Source: Leeuwenhoekiella parthenopeia
GTDB lineage: Bacteria; Bacteroidota; Bacteroidia; Flavobacteriales; Flavobacteriaceae
NCBI RefSeq assembly: GCF_020782115.1
Contig: NZ_JAJGMW010000008.1
Coordinates: 102,588 to 166,587, forward strand
DNA: 64,000 nucleotides
Direction: 5' to 3'
The notes below the pieces were generated by a model. It did no database searches, had not been told where the DNA came from, and was given only the letters and a program-made list of their open reading frames with translations. Shown in pieces: positions 52,023-61,528 of the stretch. Position 1 is the first letter of the stretch. Every line of letters starts with the position of its first letter. The translations under genes and the position numbers were made by a program.

Positions 52023-52772
52023 CCAATTCTGTTTAAACTATTTTTCAAGTTTACGGTTTGTTGTTCCAGATTGTAGTGAGACTTAAGACTTGAGATGTAA
52101 GAGGTAAGAAGTAAGAGGTTTTTGGTTTGCTGTTTTCGGTTTTCCGTTGAAGTTACAGGTTGGATGTTAAGGTAGATGTGAGAAGTGAGAAGTAAGAACT
52201 AGTACACTGATTACCTGAATTTTAACAGGTTATCCCTTAGGATTAGAATAAAAAGTACACGCGATGCAATCGCGCGGAAACGGTGGGTTGACCGTTTGTA
52301 GGGATTTATATGAGAAGTAAGAGGTTCTTGGTTTGCTGTTTTCGGTTTTCCGTTTTCCGTTTGTTGTTTCAGGTTGGAGGTTACAGGTTGTAGTAAGAAC
52401 TATTTTCCTCATCCCCAGCCTTTCTCCTCCCGAAGGTTTGGGAGAGAAGGTAGCTTCCTCGTTAACTGCAGTGATATTACAATGCCTGATTAGAAGATTC
52501 GCTTTTAAGGGAGATTTAGAGGGATGTTTTTAAAAGTGTCAAGTGCGAAGTATAGGTATGGTTTGGTTTTGATAAGACCTATTGTCGATTAAGAGGCAAC
52601 AAATAACGGCTCAGGTCTTTTTTGTATTTGGGATTTTTCTATCTTTAAACTGGTAACAGGTTGTGCGGAAACCTGTAATTTTACCCCGGCGTGCTTAAGA
52701 ACCGGTCTGATTTTATGTTTTAAGGCCGTGGGAGCGCTAACCGGAAGCATTAACTTAACCAACTATCCAGCT
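52023..52772. other. 750-bp spacer of low-complexity and repeat DNA
   Basis: There is no credible gene. Two similar stretches (about 52095-52150 and 52312-52370) share GTAAGAGGTT.TTGGTTTGC and TTTTCGGTTTTCCGTT. A hairpin CGCGAT-GCA-ATCGCG lies at 52260-52274. The dispersed element at 52406-52530 also falls here. Near the end TTTTTCTATCTTTA could serve as a -7 region for the XRE gene. Confidence 0.6.
52406..52530. repeat. Dispersed 125-bp repeat, copy A
   Basis: Begins CCTCATCCCCAGCC, contains a CTCCCGAAGG...GGGAG hairpin and ends GAGATTTAGAGGGATG. The same ends and spacing recur at 63730-63855, while the middle differs. The function is unknown and the form suggests a small non-coding mobile element. 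Confidence 0.6.
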
Positions 52773-53192
52773 ATGATATCAGATACGCAACATCGAAAGA
52801 TACACCAGGGACGTAATGTAAAGCGTTTTCGCGAGATGCTGGGGATGAAGCAGAATGCCCTGGCCTACGAGTTGGGCGAAGACTGGAACCAGCAACGGAT
52901 CTCACTTTTGGAGCAAAAGGAGGTCATTGAGGCTCCCCTACTCTCCCAAATCTCTGAAGCCCTCCATATCCCGGTAGAAGCTATTCAAAATTTTGACGAA
53001 GAACAGGCCGTGAATATTATTGCGAATACGTTTGGAGATTATAGTGTTGGTTACCAGAAAAATGACAACCCTGTTTTTAATCCTGTTGATCAGATTCTAA
53101 AACTTCACGAGGAGAAAATCGCCCTTTATGAGCGGATGCTTAAGGAAAAAGACGAGATGATGGCCCGATTGGAGCGGTTGATTGGGAAGTGA
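52773..53192 (+). CDS. XRE-family DNA-binding protein with C-terminal coiled coil
   Basis: A 139-residue regulator: helix-turn-helix in residues 11-65 (GRNVKRFREMLGMKQNALAYEL, WNQQRISLLEQKE), a linker, then a charged coiled coil at the end (LKLHEEKIALYERMLKEKDE). I chose the ATG at 52773; a GTG 45 bp upstream is in frame but adds non-conserved residues. It faces the 3' end of the SIR2 operon (convergent), so it is not obviously its regulator. Target unknown. Confidence 0.8.
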   Translation: MISDTQHRKIHQGRNVKRFREMLGMKQNALAYELGEDWNQQRISLLEQKEVIEAPLLSQISEALHIPVEAIQNFDEEQAVNIIANTFGDYSVGYQKNDNPVFNPVDQILKLHEEKIALYERMLKEKDEMMARLERLIGK

Positions 53193-53357
53193 GGGTTTAG
53201 GGATTTGAAATTTAGGGTTGGGGTGATTTGAACTGTTAAGAAGATATCGAAATATCTTATTCGAAGTATTTATATGTTTGAGGAGATTTCTCTATTTCTC
53301 AGTCGCTAAGAGTTCAATATTATGCTTTATCCGAAATTCGAAATTTCTTGTAGGTTG

Positions 53358-56129
53358 TTAATTACCATTAAAATTTCTGTACGTTGAGATTAAACTGAAA
53401 GCTCTTTTCGAAACTAAATTATTTGCAAAATCAATCGCAATTTTACTCTCTTGAGTCATTAGTTTTATTAATAACTTGTCAAGTTCTCTGCTTATATAGT
53501 AATAATCTAGGTTATCTGATGTAGCTTCCATGATCAACTTTGCTCTATACTCGTAGTCATCACCTTCAAATTTTACTAAATATCTAAGTGCATCATTCAT
53601 TTCCGTTTTGTCTTTTATTTTACGAAGAGTATTGGAAATCACTTCATAATAAGACTCATCTATATGTTTTATTCTATGAATTAATTTCAATGTATTTTTA
53701 AGTACTCCTTGATCTTCAAGTCGAGTATTACTTTCAAGTATTTTTTTCCAAAAAGGTAAAATATATTTCGTTTTTTCGGTGGATTCAACGAATAGATATG
53801 AAATCACTGCATTTATTTGTTCTGGACTCCCTTTATCAAATAACAGATTTATGAGACTACCTTTATCATTTAGAGTTTGTCCTTCCCAATTAGCAATGGC
53901 GCTGATTACAATTTGTTGAACAAACTCATTAAGCCCACTTTGCCCATTCCTCATTACTATTATTCCAAATTGATAGTGCCCTTCTGTCAAAAGAATATTA
54001 AATATATCCTTGTATACAGTCCTATTACGCTTTACATATGATGACATTGCCAGAATCCAATTCTCTTCATCCTGCTTGGGGAACAAATAATTAATATTGG
54101 ATTTTACCCATTCAATATCCAAATATGCAATTTGAGGCAAATAAGACCCTATATGATGGATAAATGCGTCATTATATTCTTCTTTAATGAATATATTTGA
54201 ATAGTATTCTTTCAGATCAGGAAACCACTTATCTTTTGAGTCAGATTTATATATACGACCGTAGCGAAGTGACACATTAATTGTTGCTTCCAATACTTTA
54301 CCTTCTGGACTATTTAATATGTCAAAAAACGGGTCATTATTAAATCTCTGACTTTCAATTCTCAAATCTAAGAGTTCGATACAAAGGTTCTTCGCATCAA
54401 TTAAGTTTTTTTCAGAAAAATCTCGAGAATCTTGCTTTACTCCAGTTCTTATCAACCAAGCTAAACTTCCAACAAAGGCTCTTTTATTCCTTCCACTTGA
54501 ATCCCATGGTTTCTTGTAAAGTGCATTTCGGCTTAATTTGAAAGCTGATTCCCAATCTATATCCTTGCCATTTTCAAAGGCTTTTTCCAAACCATAATAA
54601 ACATCGGGAAGATACATAGTTCCTAGTTTACTCATCGCATCAACATCCTTTATAAAATGAGGGTTTTCTATGAATGCTTTTCGAATTCTTTCTAATTGCC
54701 CTTGATATTCACGAGAGGAAATTTCCAATTCCTGACCTTCGATGTAATCTACAAAGGTTCTCGTATCTTTAAGATGTTCTATAAAAGTAGCAGTATCATC
54801 TGGGTAATAATACCCAGATGAAATTGAAAAATGAGAATTCCAACCAGGATTTTCTCTTCGGTGTGGATAAATTTCATCAAGTTCATTTCTTTTTCTAGCC
54901 ACTCTTTGAGAGATTGAACTTTCAGAATTGGCCAATGCATCCAAATATTCTTTCCCAATAAGTGATCTTTGATGTTCTAAATCTTCCTTTGTATTTTCTT
55001 CACTCCAGGGTTCTATGTGCATTGTATCTATCCAAAAAAACAAAATATTAATCTCATTATCACTCAATTCTTTCTTATTACGCTGAAGAAGAGTGAAGAT
55101 TTCATGTTTCATCTCTGTTTTATCCAATGGGTTACCATCGCTCCATTTCCAAAACAACTCGGATAATTGATTATAATGCGTTCCAATGGAATGGATACCA
55201 ATTCTATTCAATATTGCGTGATCGGACTGTAATAGTTTACTTTCCACAAACTCTTTATTTACTTTAGAGGAATCAAGTATATTTCTTATGAACCTAACGG
55301 TAAGAAGGGAAAATGAATTTTTATTCCATAGTTGGTCAGAATCTTCAATCGAGGGTATATGGAAAGATGAGCATTCAAATGGCTTTAATTTACTCAATCT
55401 TTTTAAAGTATTTAAAGCACTTAAAGTAAGTTCATCTGGACTAATGAATTCAGCCAGTTGTTCGATTTTGCCTGAATCTATTATTGAAGAAAAGGAATGG
55501 GAATCAAAAATCGAATAACTTTCGTCAGGAATCTTCCCCTTATCAGAACTCTCATTTAGCACATAATTAAAAAGAACCTTATCAATAATCGCCATTGCTA
55601 GTTCTTTATTCTTGGCATTTATTATTCTTGGAAGTAACCTATTCTCAACAGAATATGAAACTAAGTTTGAATCATTAATTAAGCTCTTTGAAGCAAGAAA
55701 ATTAACATGACCAACAGTTATCAACTCCAAAGGCAATACAGTGATTATTTCAGAAATAAACCAAGTTCCCCGAACATTCGTCAAATCAATGTTCCTTGTT
55801 TTATCAATAAACTCATCCATATTAGAAACAATCAACTTAAGTTCAGGAGTAATTTCATTAATTTCTTGTGCATAGTTATAAAGAAACCTAATAGAAAAAT
55901 GAGTATTGTTGTTATAGCCCCCTTCTACAAGCAAAGAGTTTAATTTAGACCGAAAAATGGAATCGTCGTATTCTAGAATGTCCTCCAGAACGGACCGATT
56001 ATTTCCTTTCACCGTTCTCCAAAAATATTCCTCTTTAATACCATCGTCAAAAACCCATGAAAAATCGATTGACTCTTCAGGGGAGTTTATAATATAACCA
56101 AGTATTATATTTAGTTCACTAATTATCAT
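53358..56129 (-). CDS. Large helical protein in a SIR2 operon (candidate defence sensor or scaffold)
   Basis: A 923-residue protein with no signal peptide, no TM helix and no nucleotide-binding motif that I can find. It is rich in Leu, Ile, Asn and Glu, and predicted mostly alpha-helical from end to end, consistent with an alpha-solenoid. I do not recognise a family; a DUF4020-like SIR2-associated protein is one possibility that I cannot confirm. Its ATG overlaps the SIR2 gene stop by 4 bp (ATGA), so the two are made in tight ratio. The DNA is very AT-rich: I counted 17 G/C in 60 bases at 53401-53460, against 28 in 60 at 39241-39300. Confidence 0.8.
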   Translation of the reverse strand: MIISELNIILGYIINSPEESIDFSWVFDDGIKEEYFWRTVKGNNRSVLEDILEYDDSIFRSKLNSLLVEGGYNNNTHFSIRFLYNYAQEINEITPELKLIVSNMDEFIDKTRNIDLTNVRGTWFISEIITVLPLELITVGHVNFLASKSLINDSNLVSYSVENRLLPRIINAKNKELAMAIIDKVLFNYVLNESSDKGKIPDESYSIFDSHSFSSIIDSGKIEQLAEFISPDELTLSALNTLKRLSKLKPFECSSFHIPSIEDSDQLWNKNSFSLLTVRFIRNILDSSKVNKEFVESKLLQSDHAILNRIGIHSIGTHYNQLSELFWKWSDGNPLDKTEMKHEIFTLLQRNKKELSDNEINILFFWIDTMHIEPWSEENTKEDLEHQRSLIGKEYLDALANSESSISQRVARKRNELDEIYPHRRENPGWNSHFSISSGYYYPDDTATFIEHLKDTRTFVDYIEGQELEISSREYQGQLERIRKAFIENPHFIKDVDAMSKLGTMYLPDVYYGLEKAFENGKDIDWESAFKLSRNALYKKPWDSSGRNKRAFVGSLAWLIRTGVKQDSRDFSEKNLIDAKNLCIELLDLRIESQRFNNDPFFDILNSPEGKVLEATINVSLRYGRIYKSDSKDKWFPDLKEYYSNIFIKEEYNDAFIHHIGSYLPQIAYLDIEWVKSNINYLFPKQDEENWILAMSSYVKRNRTVYKDIFNILLTEGHYQFGIIVMRNGQSGLNEFVQQIVISAIANWEGQTLNDKGSLINLLFDKGSPEQINAVISYLFVESTEKTKYILPFWKKILESNTRLEDQGVLKNTLKLIHRIKHIDESYYEVISNTLRKIKDKTEMNDALRYLVKFEGDDYEYRAKLIMEATSDNLDYYYISRELDKLLIKLMTQESKIAIDFANNLVSKRAFSLISTYRNFNGN

Positions 56130-57283
56130 GCCGTATCAGGTAAATTGTTTAGACCTTCCTCAAAGTCCACACTCTTGATCATTATTTCTTCCAAAAGTGT
56201 TGCAACATCAGAGTGATTTGAATAACCAATCACTTCAAAATTCAAACTTTTGAAATACTGATTTCTTTGCTTTCTTTTCTCATTCTTTATTATCCAATCT
56301 TGAAACTCCTCAAGCTTCTCCGAATCCATCAATGGAGTTAATTCATTTACAATTTTCTTTATATCTTGATTTAAAACAATCTCATAATTACCATCAGAAT
56401 CTCTAGTAAAAGACACTGATATTTCTGCTAAATTGACATCACTAAAAAAATTATGAAACTCATCTTCGCTTAACTTCTCATTTATTTCAGATTGTCTAAT
56501 CATCACATATAGTCCAGGAATGTCACGTAGTTTACCAACATCACCATGGACCTTTTGAACCTCTAGGGCTTTCAATTTTTCCTTTCGAACAATCTTTTCA
56601 AGTGTTAATCTAAATACTTTATCCTCGAAACTAAATCCTAAAAATATCAAAGGAAACTTTTGTATCACCGCTTTCAAAAAAGTCTCTATTGTATCACTGT
56701 TCTCATAAGCAAGGTCATATTCCCTTTTTCTAAATACATAACTAGATTCATGTCTTCCGTGTAAATAAGCAAGACATCTTCCGTGAAAGTTTATAGGATT
56801 CAAATCAGTGGACGGATAAACCAGAGCAGAGTAATTAAATCGAGCCTTAGCCTCTGCTGAATAATTAGGATCCTTTTGCTTTCTTAATAAGACCTCTTCA
56901 AAGGCGGTATCATAATTTGTAGTAATTACTCGTTGGTAATTTTCTACGATTGTCATGTGCAAATCTGTGAATCTACATGAATCTGGGTGAAATCTTTCGC
57001 TCATGAATCTCATATATTCTTCCAAGCTCTCTCCAGTTTCAGAAAATATCACATCAGCTATTATAGCCCAATCTTCGGAATAACGTCGTCTTAGTTGATC
57101 AAAATCTAATTGACAATTTACGGCTTTAAAGTAATCAACTACCAAGTCTTTCCAGCTTGGCAAATTCAACGGAAACGATGATCCTGCACCTACAAATGGA
57201 ATTACGTCGGGAAATGTTCCACTGATAAGGTTATCACGGATTTCGTTTATTATTTCAGAATTTGGTCTAATAGTGGTACTCAA
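56126..57283 (-). CDS. SIR2-like (SIR2_2) predicted NADase, defence-type
   Basis: A 385-residue protein with the NAD-binding motif PFVGAGSSFPLN (Gly-Ala-Gly at 32-34), TTNYD at 121-125 with catalytic-type Asn123, LAYLHGRH with His175, and FLGFSFEDKVF at 214-224. These are the landmarks of SIR2 domains that cleave NAD+ in anti-phage abortive systems (Thoeris ThsA, DSR, SIR2-Argonaute). The C-terminal about 130 residues are an extra domain of unknown fold. The start must be TTG at 57283: an in-frame stop lies 9 bp upstream and no ATG precedes the Gly motif. It is the first gene of a two-gene operon. Confidence 0.88.
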   Translation of the reverse strand: MSTTIRPNSEIINEIRDNLISGTFPDVIPFVGAGSSFPLNLPSWKDLVVDYFKAVNCQLDFDQLRRRYSEDWAIIADVIFSETGESLEEYMRFMSERFHPDSCRFTDLHMTIVENYQRVITTNYDTAFEEVLLRKQKDPNYSAEAKARFNYSALVYPSTDLNPINFHGRCLAYLHGRHESSYVFRKREYDLAYENSDTIETFLKAVIQKFPLIFLGFSFEDKVFRLTLEKIVRKEKLKALEVQKVHGDVGKLRDIPGLYVMIRQSEINEKLSEDEFHNFFSDVNLAEISVSFTRDSDGNYEIVLNQDIKKIVNELTPLMDSEKLEEFQDWIIKNEKRKQRNQYFKSLNFEVIGYSNHSDVATLLEEIMIKSVDFEEGLNNLPDTA

Positions 57284-57346
57284 ATCAGTTTATGAATTGA
57301 ATTTATTTTAATTGCCTAAAGCCAGAAATTCAAAAGAACTCCAACA

Positions 57347-57441
57347 ACGACATTTTTTGTAATCTGTTTATATTAAGATAATTTATCGAATAATAATAAA
57401 GAATGTCGTGATTAAACGATAAGTAATAATCTTATCTTAAT
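57347..57441 (-). promoter_or_regulatory. Interleaved inverted repeats upstream of the SIR2 operon
   Basis: Three perfect inverted repeats share 95 bp: ACGACATT (57347-57354) with AATGTCGT (57402-57409); ATTAAGATAA (57372-57381) with TTATCTTAAT (57432-57441); and TTATCG (57383-57388) with CGATAA (57417-57422). The first two interleave, so both cannot form simple hairpins together. They lie between the end of guaD and the SIR2 start and may act as operator, attenuator or guaD terminator. Confidence 0.45.
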
Positions 57442-57523
57442 AACAACTCTATTTTCCCCACTGTTAAAATCGCTTCATAGTTCTGGCTTAAAAAATAAAA
57501 AGAACCTGCTCCTAAATTAAACC

Positions 57524-57997
57524 TTAATACTCCACCCTATCTCCTTTTTGGGTCCATTCCTCAAAAGGCTTTATGGCAATCTCGGGAGCCAACTGTTTAA
57601 AAGGGATACTGCGCTCGTTGTAGGGTAACTCCAATTCCTTATAGATAAAGGCATCGTCAAAGCCAATGTTTGCCGCATCGGTTTTGGTACTGCCGTAATA
57701 CACTTTATCGGGGCGGGCCCAGTAGATTGCGCCCAGGCACATCGGGCAGGGTTCGCAGGAGGTATAAATCGTACAGCCGGTAAGCTGAAAGCTATTCAGG
57801 TTTTTACAGGCATCGCGTATGGCGGTGACTTCGGCGTGCGCCGTGGGATCATTGGTTGACGTCACTTTATTGTTGCCTTTGCCTATGATTTTTCCGTTCT
57901 TAACGATCACGCAGCCAAAGGGTCCGCCCTCGTTGTTTTGCATTCCTTTTAAAGCCGCGTTTACCGCTTCCTCCATAAAGTTTTCGTCTGTCATCAT
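57524..57997 (-). CDS. guaD: Guanine deaminase
   Basis: A 157-residue zinc deaminase converting guanine to xanthine. The first motif DPTAHAEVTAIRDAC contains His and catalytic Glu, and the second TSCEPCPMCLGAIYWARP contains the two zinc Cys. The downstream GFDDAFIYKELELP and IPFKQ segments and the aromatic C-terminal Tyr closely follow Bacillus GuaD, as does the length. I chose the ATG at 57997; an upstream ATG at 58048 would add 17 non-conserved residues. It is the second deaminase of this type in the window. Confidence 0.92.
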   Translation of the reverse strand: MMTDENFMEEAVNAALKGMQNNEGGPFGCVIVKNGKIIGKGNNKVTSTNDPTAHAEVTAIRDACKNLNSFQLTGCTIYTSCEPCPMCLGAIYWARPDKVYYGSTKTDAANIGFDDAFIYKELELPYNERSIPFKQLAPEIAIKPFEEWTQKGDRVEY

Positions 57998-58229
57998 CTC
58001 ATGTCGTTTAGTGTAAATATAAGGGTTAATCTTATTTTTAGTTTCCAAAGTCCGGTAAACACGCAGTAGTTTATACGCTTTGTGGTTTTATACGCCCTGC
58101 TCCATAAAAAGCCCACTTCTCTCCCATCCCCTGTGCACGCAAACGGGCCGGGGCTTACCTTATCAAAAGATTAACTTTTCAGGATCTTTTAATAGACTTT
58201 CCTAAAGTACTTTTGCCGCCTTAAATAAA

Positions 58230-58315
58230 TTATCCAGAATCTCATAAGGGAGATAGCAACCTGCATTAACGAGCAAGGTGCTAAAATAGATAAGCCAATT
58301 ACCTGGAAACCTTGT
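58230..58315 (+). ncRNA. Reduced SAM-I-like riboswitch candidate upstream of the NhaC/MetT-type gene
   Basis: P1 TTATC (58230-58234) pairs with GATAA (58289-58293). P2 ATCTC (58239-58243) pairs with GAGAT (58250-58254). P3 ACCTGC (58259-58264) pairs with GCAAGGT (58273-58279, one bulged A). The sequence AGCAACCTGC...GCAAGGTGCTAA and the entry TTATCCAGAA match the S-box (SAM-I) core as found in Flavobacteriia. The kink-turn/pseudoknot part of P2 and the P4 arm are missing. A downstream ACCTTGT (58309-58315) can displace P3, as an expression platform would. Confidence 0.55.
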
Positions 58316-58367
58316 TAACACCTCTTTGTAATTCCTGCTATTTCCTGTATTGAGCTAAAAAACAGCT

Positions 58368-59684
58368 ATGGCACAGACTGCGCAGCCTATTCCCAAATTT
58401 TCAGCACTATTCCCTTTATTTGTTTTTGTGGGCACTTTTCTGGGTGTGGGCATCTATCAAAATGATTTTTATGCACTTCCTGCTCCCATTGCGGTTATCG
58501 CGGGTATTGTAGTCGCGTTTATCCAATTCAGGCAACCCATCAACACCAAAATAGCGAGCCTTTTACAGGGTTGTGGCGATGATAAAATACTCACCATGTG
58601 TTTGATTTATCTGCTTGCCGGTGCTTTTGCAGCGATCACCAACGCCACCGGCAGTGTCGATGCGATTGTCAATCTGGGTCTCGATACTATTGCGATACAG
58701 TATATCTACGTGGGGATTTTTGTTATTGCGGGCTTCCTGTCGGTCTCCACGGGGACATCGGTTGGGGCGATTGTTGCCCTGGCTCCTATTGTGGTGGGTT
58801 TTGCGGCCAACAGCAGCGCAGACCTGGCGATTCTATGCGGGGCACTTCTGGGCGGAAGTATGTTTGGAGATAATTTATCGGTGATTTCCGATACGACCAT
58901 TGCGGCTACCCAGTCGCTGGGGACTAAAATGAGTGCTAAATTTCGACAGAATATTAAAATCGCGATACCCGCAGCACTGGGTACGGTTGCTATTTTGGTT
59001 TTTCAGGGACTGGATCTTAGCATTGCCGCCGAAACTGCCGTGAATTATGAATATGACGTACTCAAAATAAGCCCTTATATTCTGGTGATTGTACTTTCTA
59101 TAGCAGGACTCAATGTGTTTATTACGCTTTTTCTGGGTGTCCTGGCAGCAGCCATTCTGGGTATTGCCTACGGGGACTTTACGCTGTTGGAATCTACCAA
59201 AATTGCCTATGAAGGCTTTACCAATATGACCGAAATCTTCCTTTTGTCGTTACTTACCGGGGGTCTTGCGGCATTGGTATCGCTTAATGGCGGGATTGCT
59301 TTTATTCTGGAAAACATTAAAAAGCTGATTAAAAATAAAAAGACGGCAGAGCTGGGCATTGCTACTTTGGTAAGTAGCATCAATATGGCCATTGCAAACA
59401 ATACGGTCTCGATCATTATCGCCGGACCTATTGCTAAAAGCATCAATGACGAGTATGCATTAGACCCTAAAAAAACAGCTTCTATACTTGATATTTTTGC
59501 CTGTATCACGCAGGGATTGTTGCCTTATGGAGCTCAGGTTTTGATGATTCTGAGTTTTTCAAACGGAAATATCGATTATTTAGACCTGATGTCTAACACC
59601 TGGTATTTACTCCTGTTGCTCCTCTACACGCTGCTTTTTATCCTGTTTAATCCTATGCGCAAAGCGAAATCTCAAAGTGTTTAA
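58368..59684 (+). CDS. NhaC-family Na+/H+ antiporter-like transporter (MetT candidate)
   Basis: A 438-residue inner-membrane protein with about 11-12 TM helices and NhaC-family motifs: TGTSVGAIVALAPIVVGFA near 125, GSMFGDNLSVISDTTIAATQSLG near 163 with conserved Asp residues, and NNTVSIIIAGPIAKSI near 343. NhaC relatives controlled by S-box riboswitches have been predicted to be methionine transporters (MetT). The SAM-like leader upstream makes this plausible here. Without that leader the safe name is an NhaC-family antiporter. Confidence 0.88.
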   Translation: MAQTAQPIPKFSALFPLFVFVGTFLGVGIYQNDFYALPAPIAVIAGIVVAFIQFRQPINTKIASLLQGCGDDKILTMCLIYLLAGAFAAITNATGSVDAIVNLGLDTIAIQYIYVGIFVIAGFLSVSTGTSVGAIVALAPIVVGFAANSSADLAILCGALLGGSMFGDNLSVISDTTIAATQSLGTKMSAKFRQNIKIAIPAALGTVAILVFQGLDLSIAAETAVNYEYDVLKISPYILVIVLSIAGLNVFITLFLGVLAAAILGIAYGDFTLLESTKIAYEGFTNMTEIFLLSLLTGGLAALVSLNGGIAFILENIKKLIKNKKTAELGIATLVSSINMAIANNTVSIIIAGPIAKSINDEYALDPKKTASILDIFACITQGLLPYGAQVLMILSFSNGNIDYLDLMSNTWYLLLLLLYTLLFILFNPMRKAKSQSV

Positions 59685-59912
59685 TTCGTTTTTTTTTAAC
59701 CGGAATTTTATTGATTTTAAAATCACGAAGTGTTTCAGTAGCCGATTTTTTGCTTTTAAAAGGGGGTTTTCTTGAAACCAGGTGATGTCTGTTTTGGGAG
59801 TCCAAACATATTAACTTCTATTTGTATTTATGTTCTTTTGCCTTGATGTAAACGAACCAAGCCGTCTATTGAGGCGGGCAGGTAAATTGAGAAACTTCAA
59901 CTTCAATTCAAG

Positions 59913-60409
59913 TTTCTGTTCTTTTGCCTTGATGCCAAAGAACCAAAAGATCAAGGCTTACAGAAGCTTCTCTAAATTTTTTGTTCACTGCGCTGCATGC
60001 GCTTAACTCGGCCGCTGGCCTCAAACAGAACCGCCTGCTACGCTTCGTTCACTGCAAATTTAACGAGAACCTTCCGATAGGCCGGTGCTGACGTTTTAAT
60101 AGAAATTATTTGAAATAGATAATTTCGAATTCATATAAATAAAACCACCTATAAATTCTACTAGTTAAGATATAAATTTTATTCTTTAGACTTCTTTTTC
60201 TTCAGTATAGCAATGAGTCCCCGTCAAAAATTTTCGACGCCCTGGAGAAAATTTAGGGGACTTATTGCGGTTTTGCCCCTTAGGGTAAAAATACCTAAGA
60301 AATGTGCCTTGCGCAGAACACTCTAAAGGACCTTAATTATTTTAGTCACATTCAATCTGCCCAAATTTTTACAATAAAAAATTCAGATTAAAAAGGCTCT
60401 TTTCTTTTG
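59913..60409. repeat. 497-bp direct repeat, copy 1
   Basis: Aligns without gaps at a constant offset of 1485 bp to 61398-61894, and I found no difference between the two. The block runs from the TTTCTGTTC head through CCGATAGGCCGGTGCTGACG to GGCTCTTTTCTTTTG. Confidence 0.85.
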
Positions 60410-60684
60410 TTACGCCTGCCCTGAGCGGAGTCGAAGGGTTTCTTTGGAGAAGCAAACCGAGGTACGAGGTTCACGAGATCTATAACCAATAAGCGACACC
60501 GAGCTAAAGAAAATGAACAGAACATGATAACGAAACTTTAACTTCAATTCATATTTCTGTTCTTTTGCCTTGATGCCAAAGAACCAAAAAATCAAGGCTT
60601 ACAGAAGCTTCTCTAAATTTTATGTTCACTGCGCTGCATGCGTTTAACTCGGCCGCTGGCCTCAGACAGAACCGCCTGCTACGA
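60193..60684. repeat. About 490-bp direct repeat, copy 1 of an offset-844 pair
   Basis: Aligns gap-free at a constant offset of 844 bp to 61037-61528 with a scattering of substitutions (older than the 497-bp pair). It includes the CCTGCCCTGAGCGGAGTCGA motif, common between genes in Flavobacteriia to my knowledge. Its middle part overlaps copy 1 of the 497-bp repeat. Confidence 0.8.
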
Positions 60685-61036
60685 TACATTCAATGCCGAT
60701 TTAGCATATTAACTAAATACTACGATTCTGCGGATAAAAGACTTCTTTTCTTTTTTGCATCGCCCAAAAAAGAAACAAAAAAGTCTAGGCTTATTTTTAC
60801 ATCCTTGAAAACTACGCAAATCCTTTATCGTGCGGATAGCAAACCGCTGCGCTAAGCTATCCTCCACAACCCCGCGCTGCAGGATTCGCTTGTTTTACTA
60901 CGGATCTAAAAAGTAGGCCGGGGGTTACGTATTAATAGACATTTTTTAGAATCGATTATCTCTAACATTAAAGATTATAGGCAGTATTTAATTCCCTTGT
61001 TCAGAATGTACTTTGAGTTTTTGTGAATTTTATTCT

Positions 61037-61528
61037 TCTTTTTCTTCAGTATAGCAATGAGTTCCCGTTAAAAATTTTCGAAGCCCTGGAGAAAATTTAG
61101 GGTATTTATTGCGGTTTTGCCCCTTAGGGCAAAAATACCTAAGAAATGTGCCTTGCGCAGAACACTCTAAAGGGCCTCAATTATTTTAGTCACATTCAAT
61201 CTGCCCAAATTTTTACAACAAAAAATTCAGATTAAAAAGGCTCTTTTCTTTTGTTTCGCCTGCCCTGAGCGGAGTCGAAGGGTTTCTTTGGAGAAGCAAA
61301 CCGAGGTACGAGGTTCACGAGATCTATAACCAATAAGCGACACCGAGCTAAAGAAAATGAACAGAACATGATAGCGAAACTTTAACTTCAATTCATATTT
61401 CTGTTCTTTTGCCTTGATGCCAAAGAACCAAAAGATCAAGGCTTACAGAAGCTTCTCTAAATTTTTTGTTCACTGCGCTGCATGCGCTTAACTCGGCCGC
61501 TGGCCTCAAACAGAACCGCCTGCTACGC
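61037..61528. repeat. About 490-bp direct repeat, copy 2 of the offset-844 pair
   Basis: Partner of 60193-60684. Differences include ATGAGTTCCCGTTAA for ATGAGTCCCCGTCAA near the start, and GGGCAAAAA for GGGTAAAAA. Confidence 0.8.

Noticed and set aside
52333..52533. A 66-residue plus-strand frame
   Set aside because: It covers low-complexity GTTTTCCGTT sequence and the dispersed 125-bp repeat, so it is a by-product of repeats.
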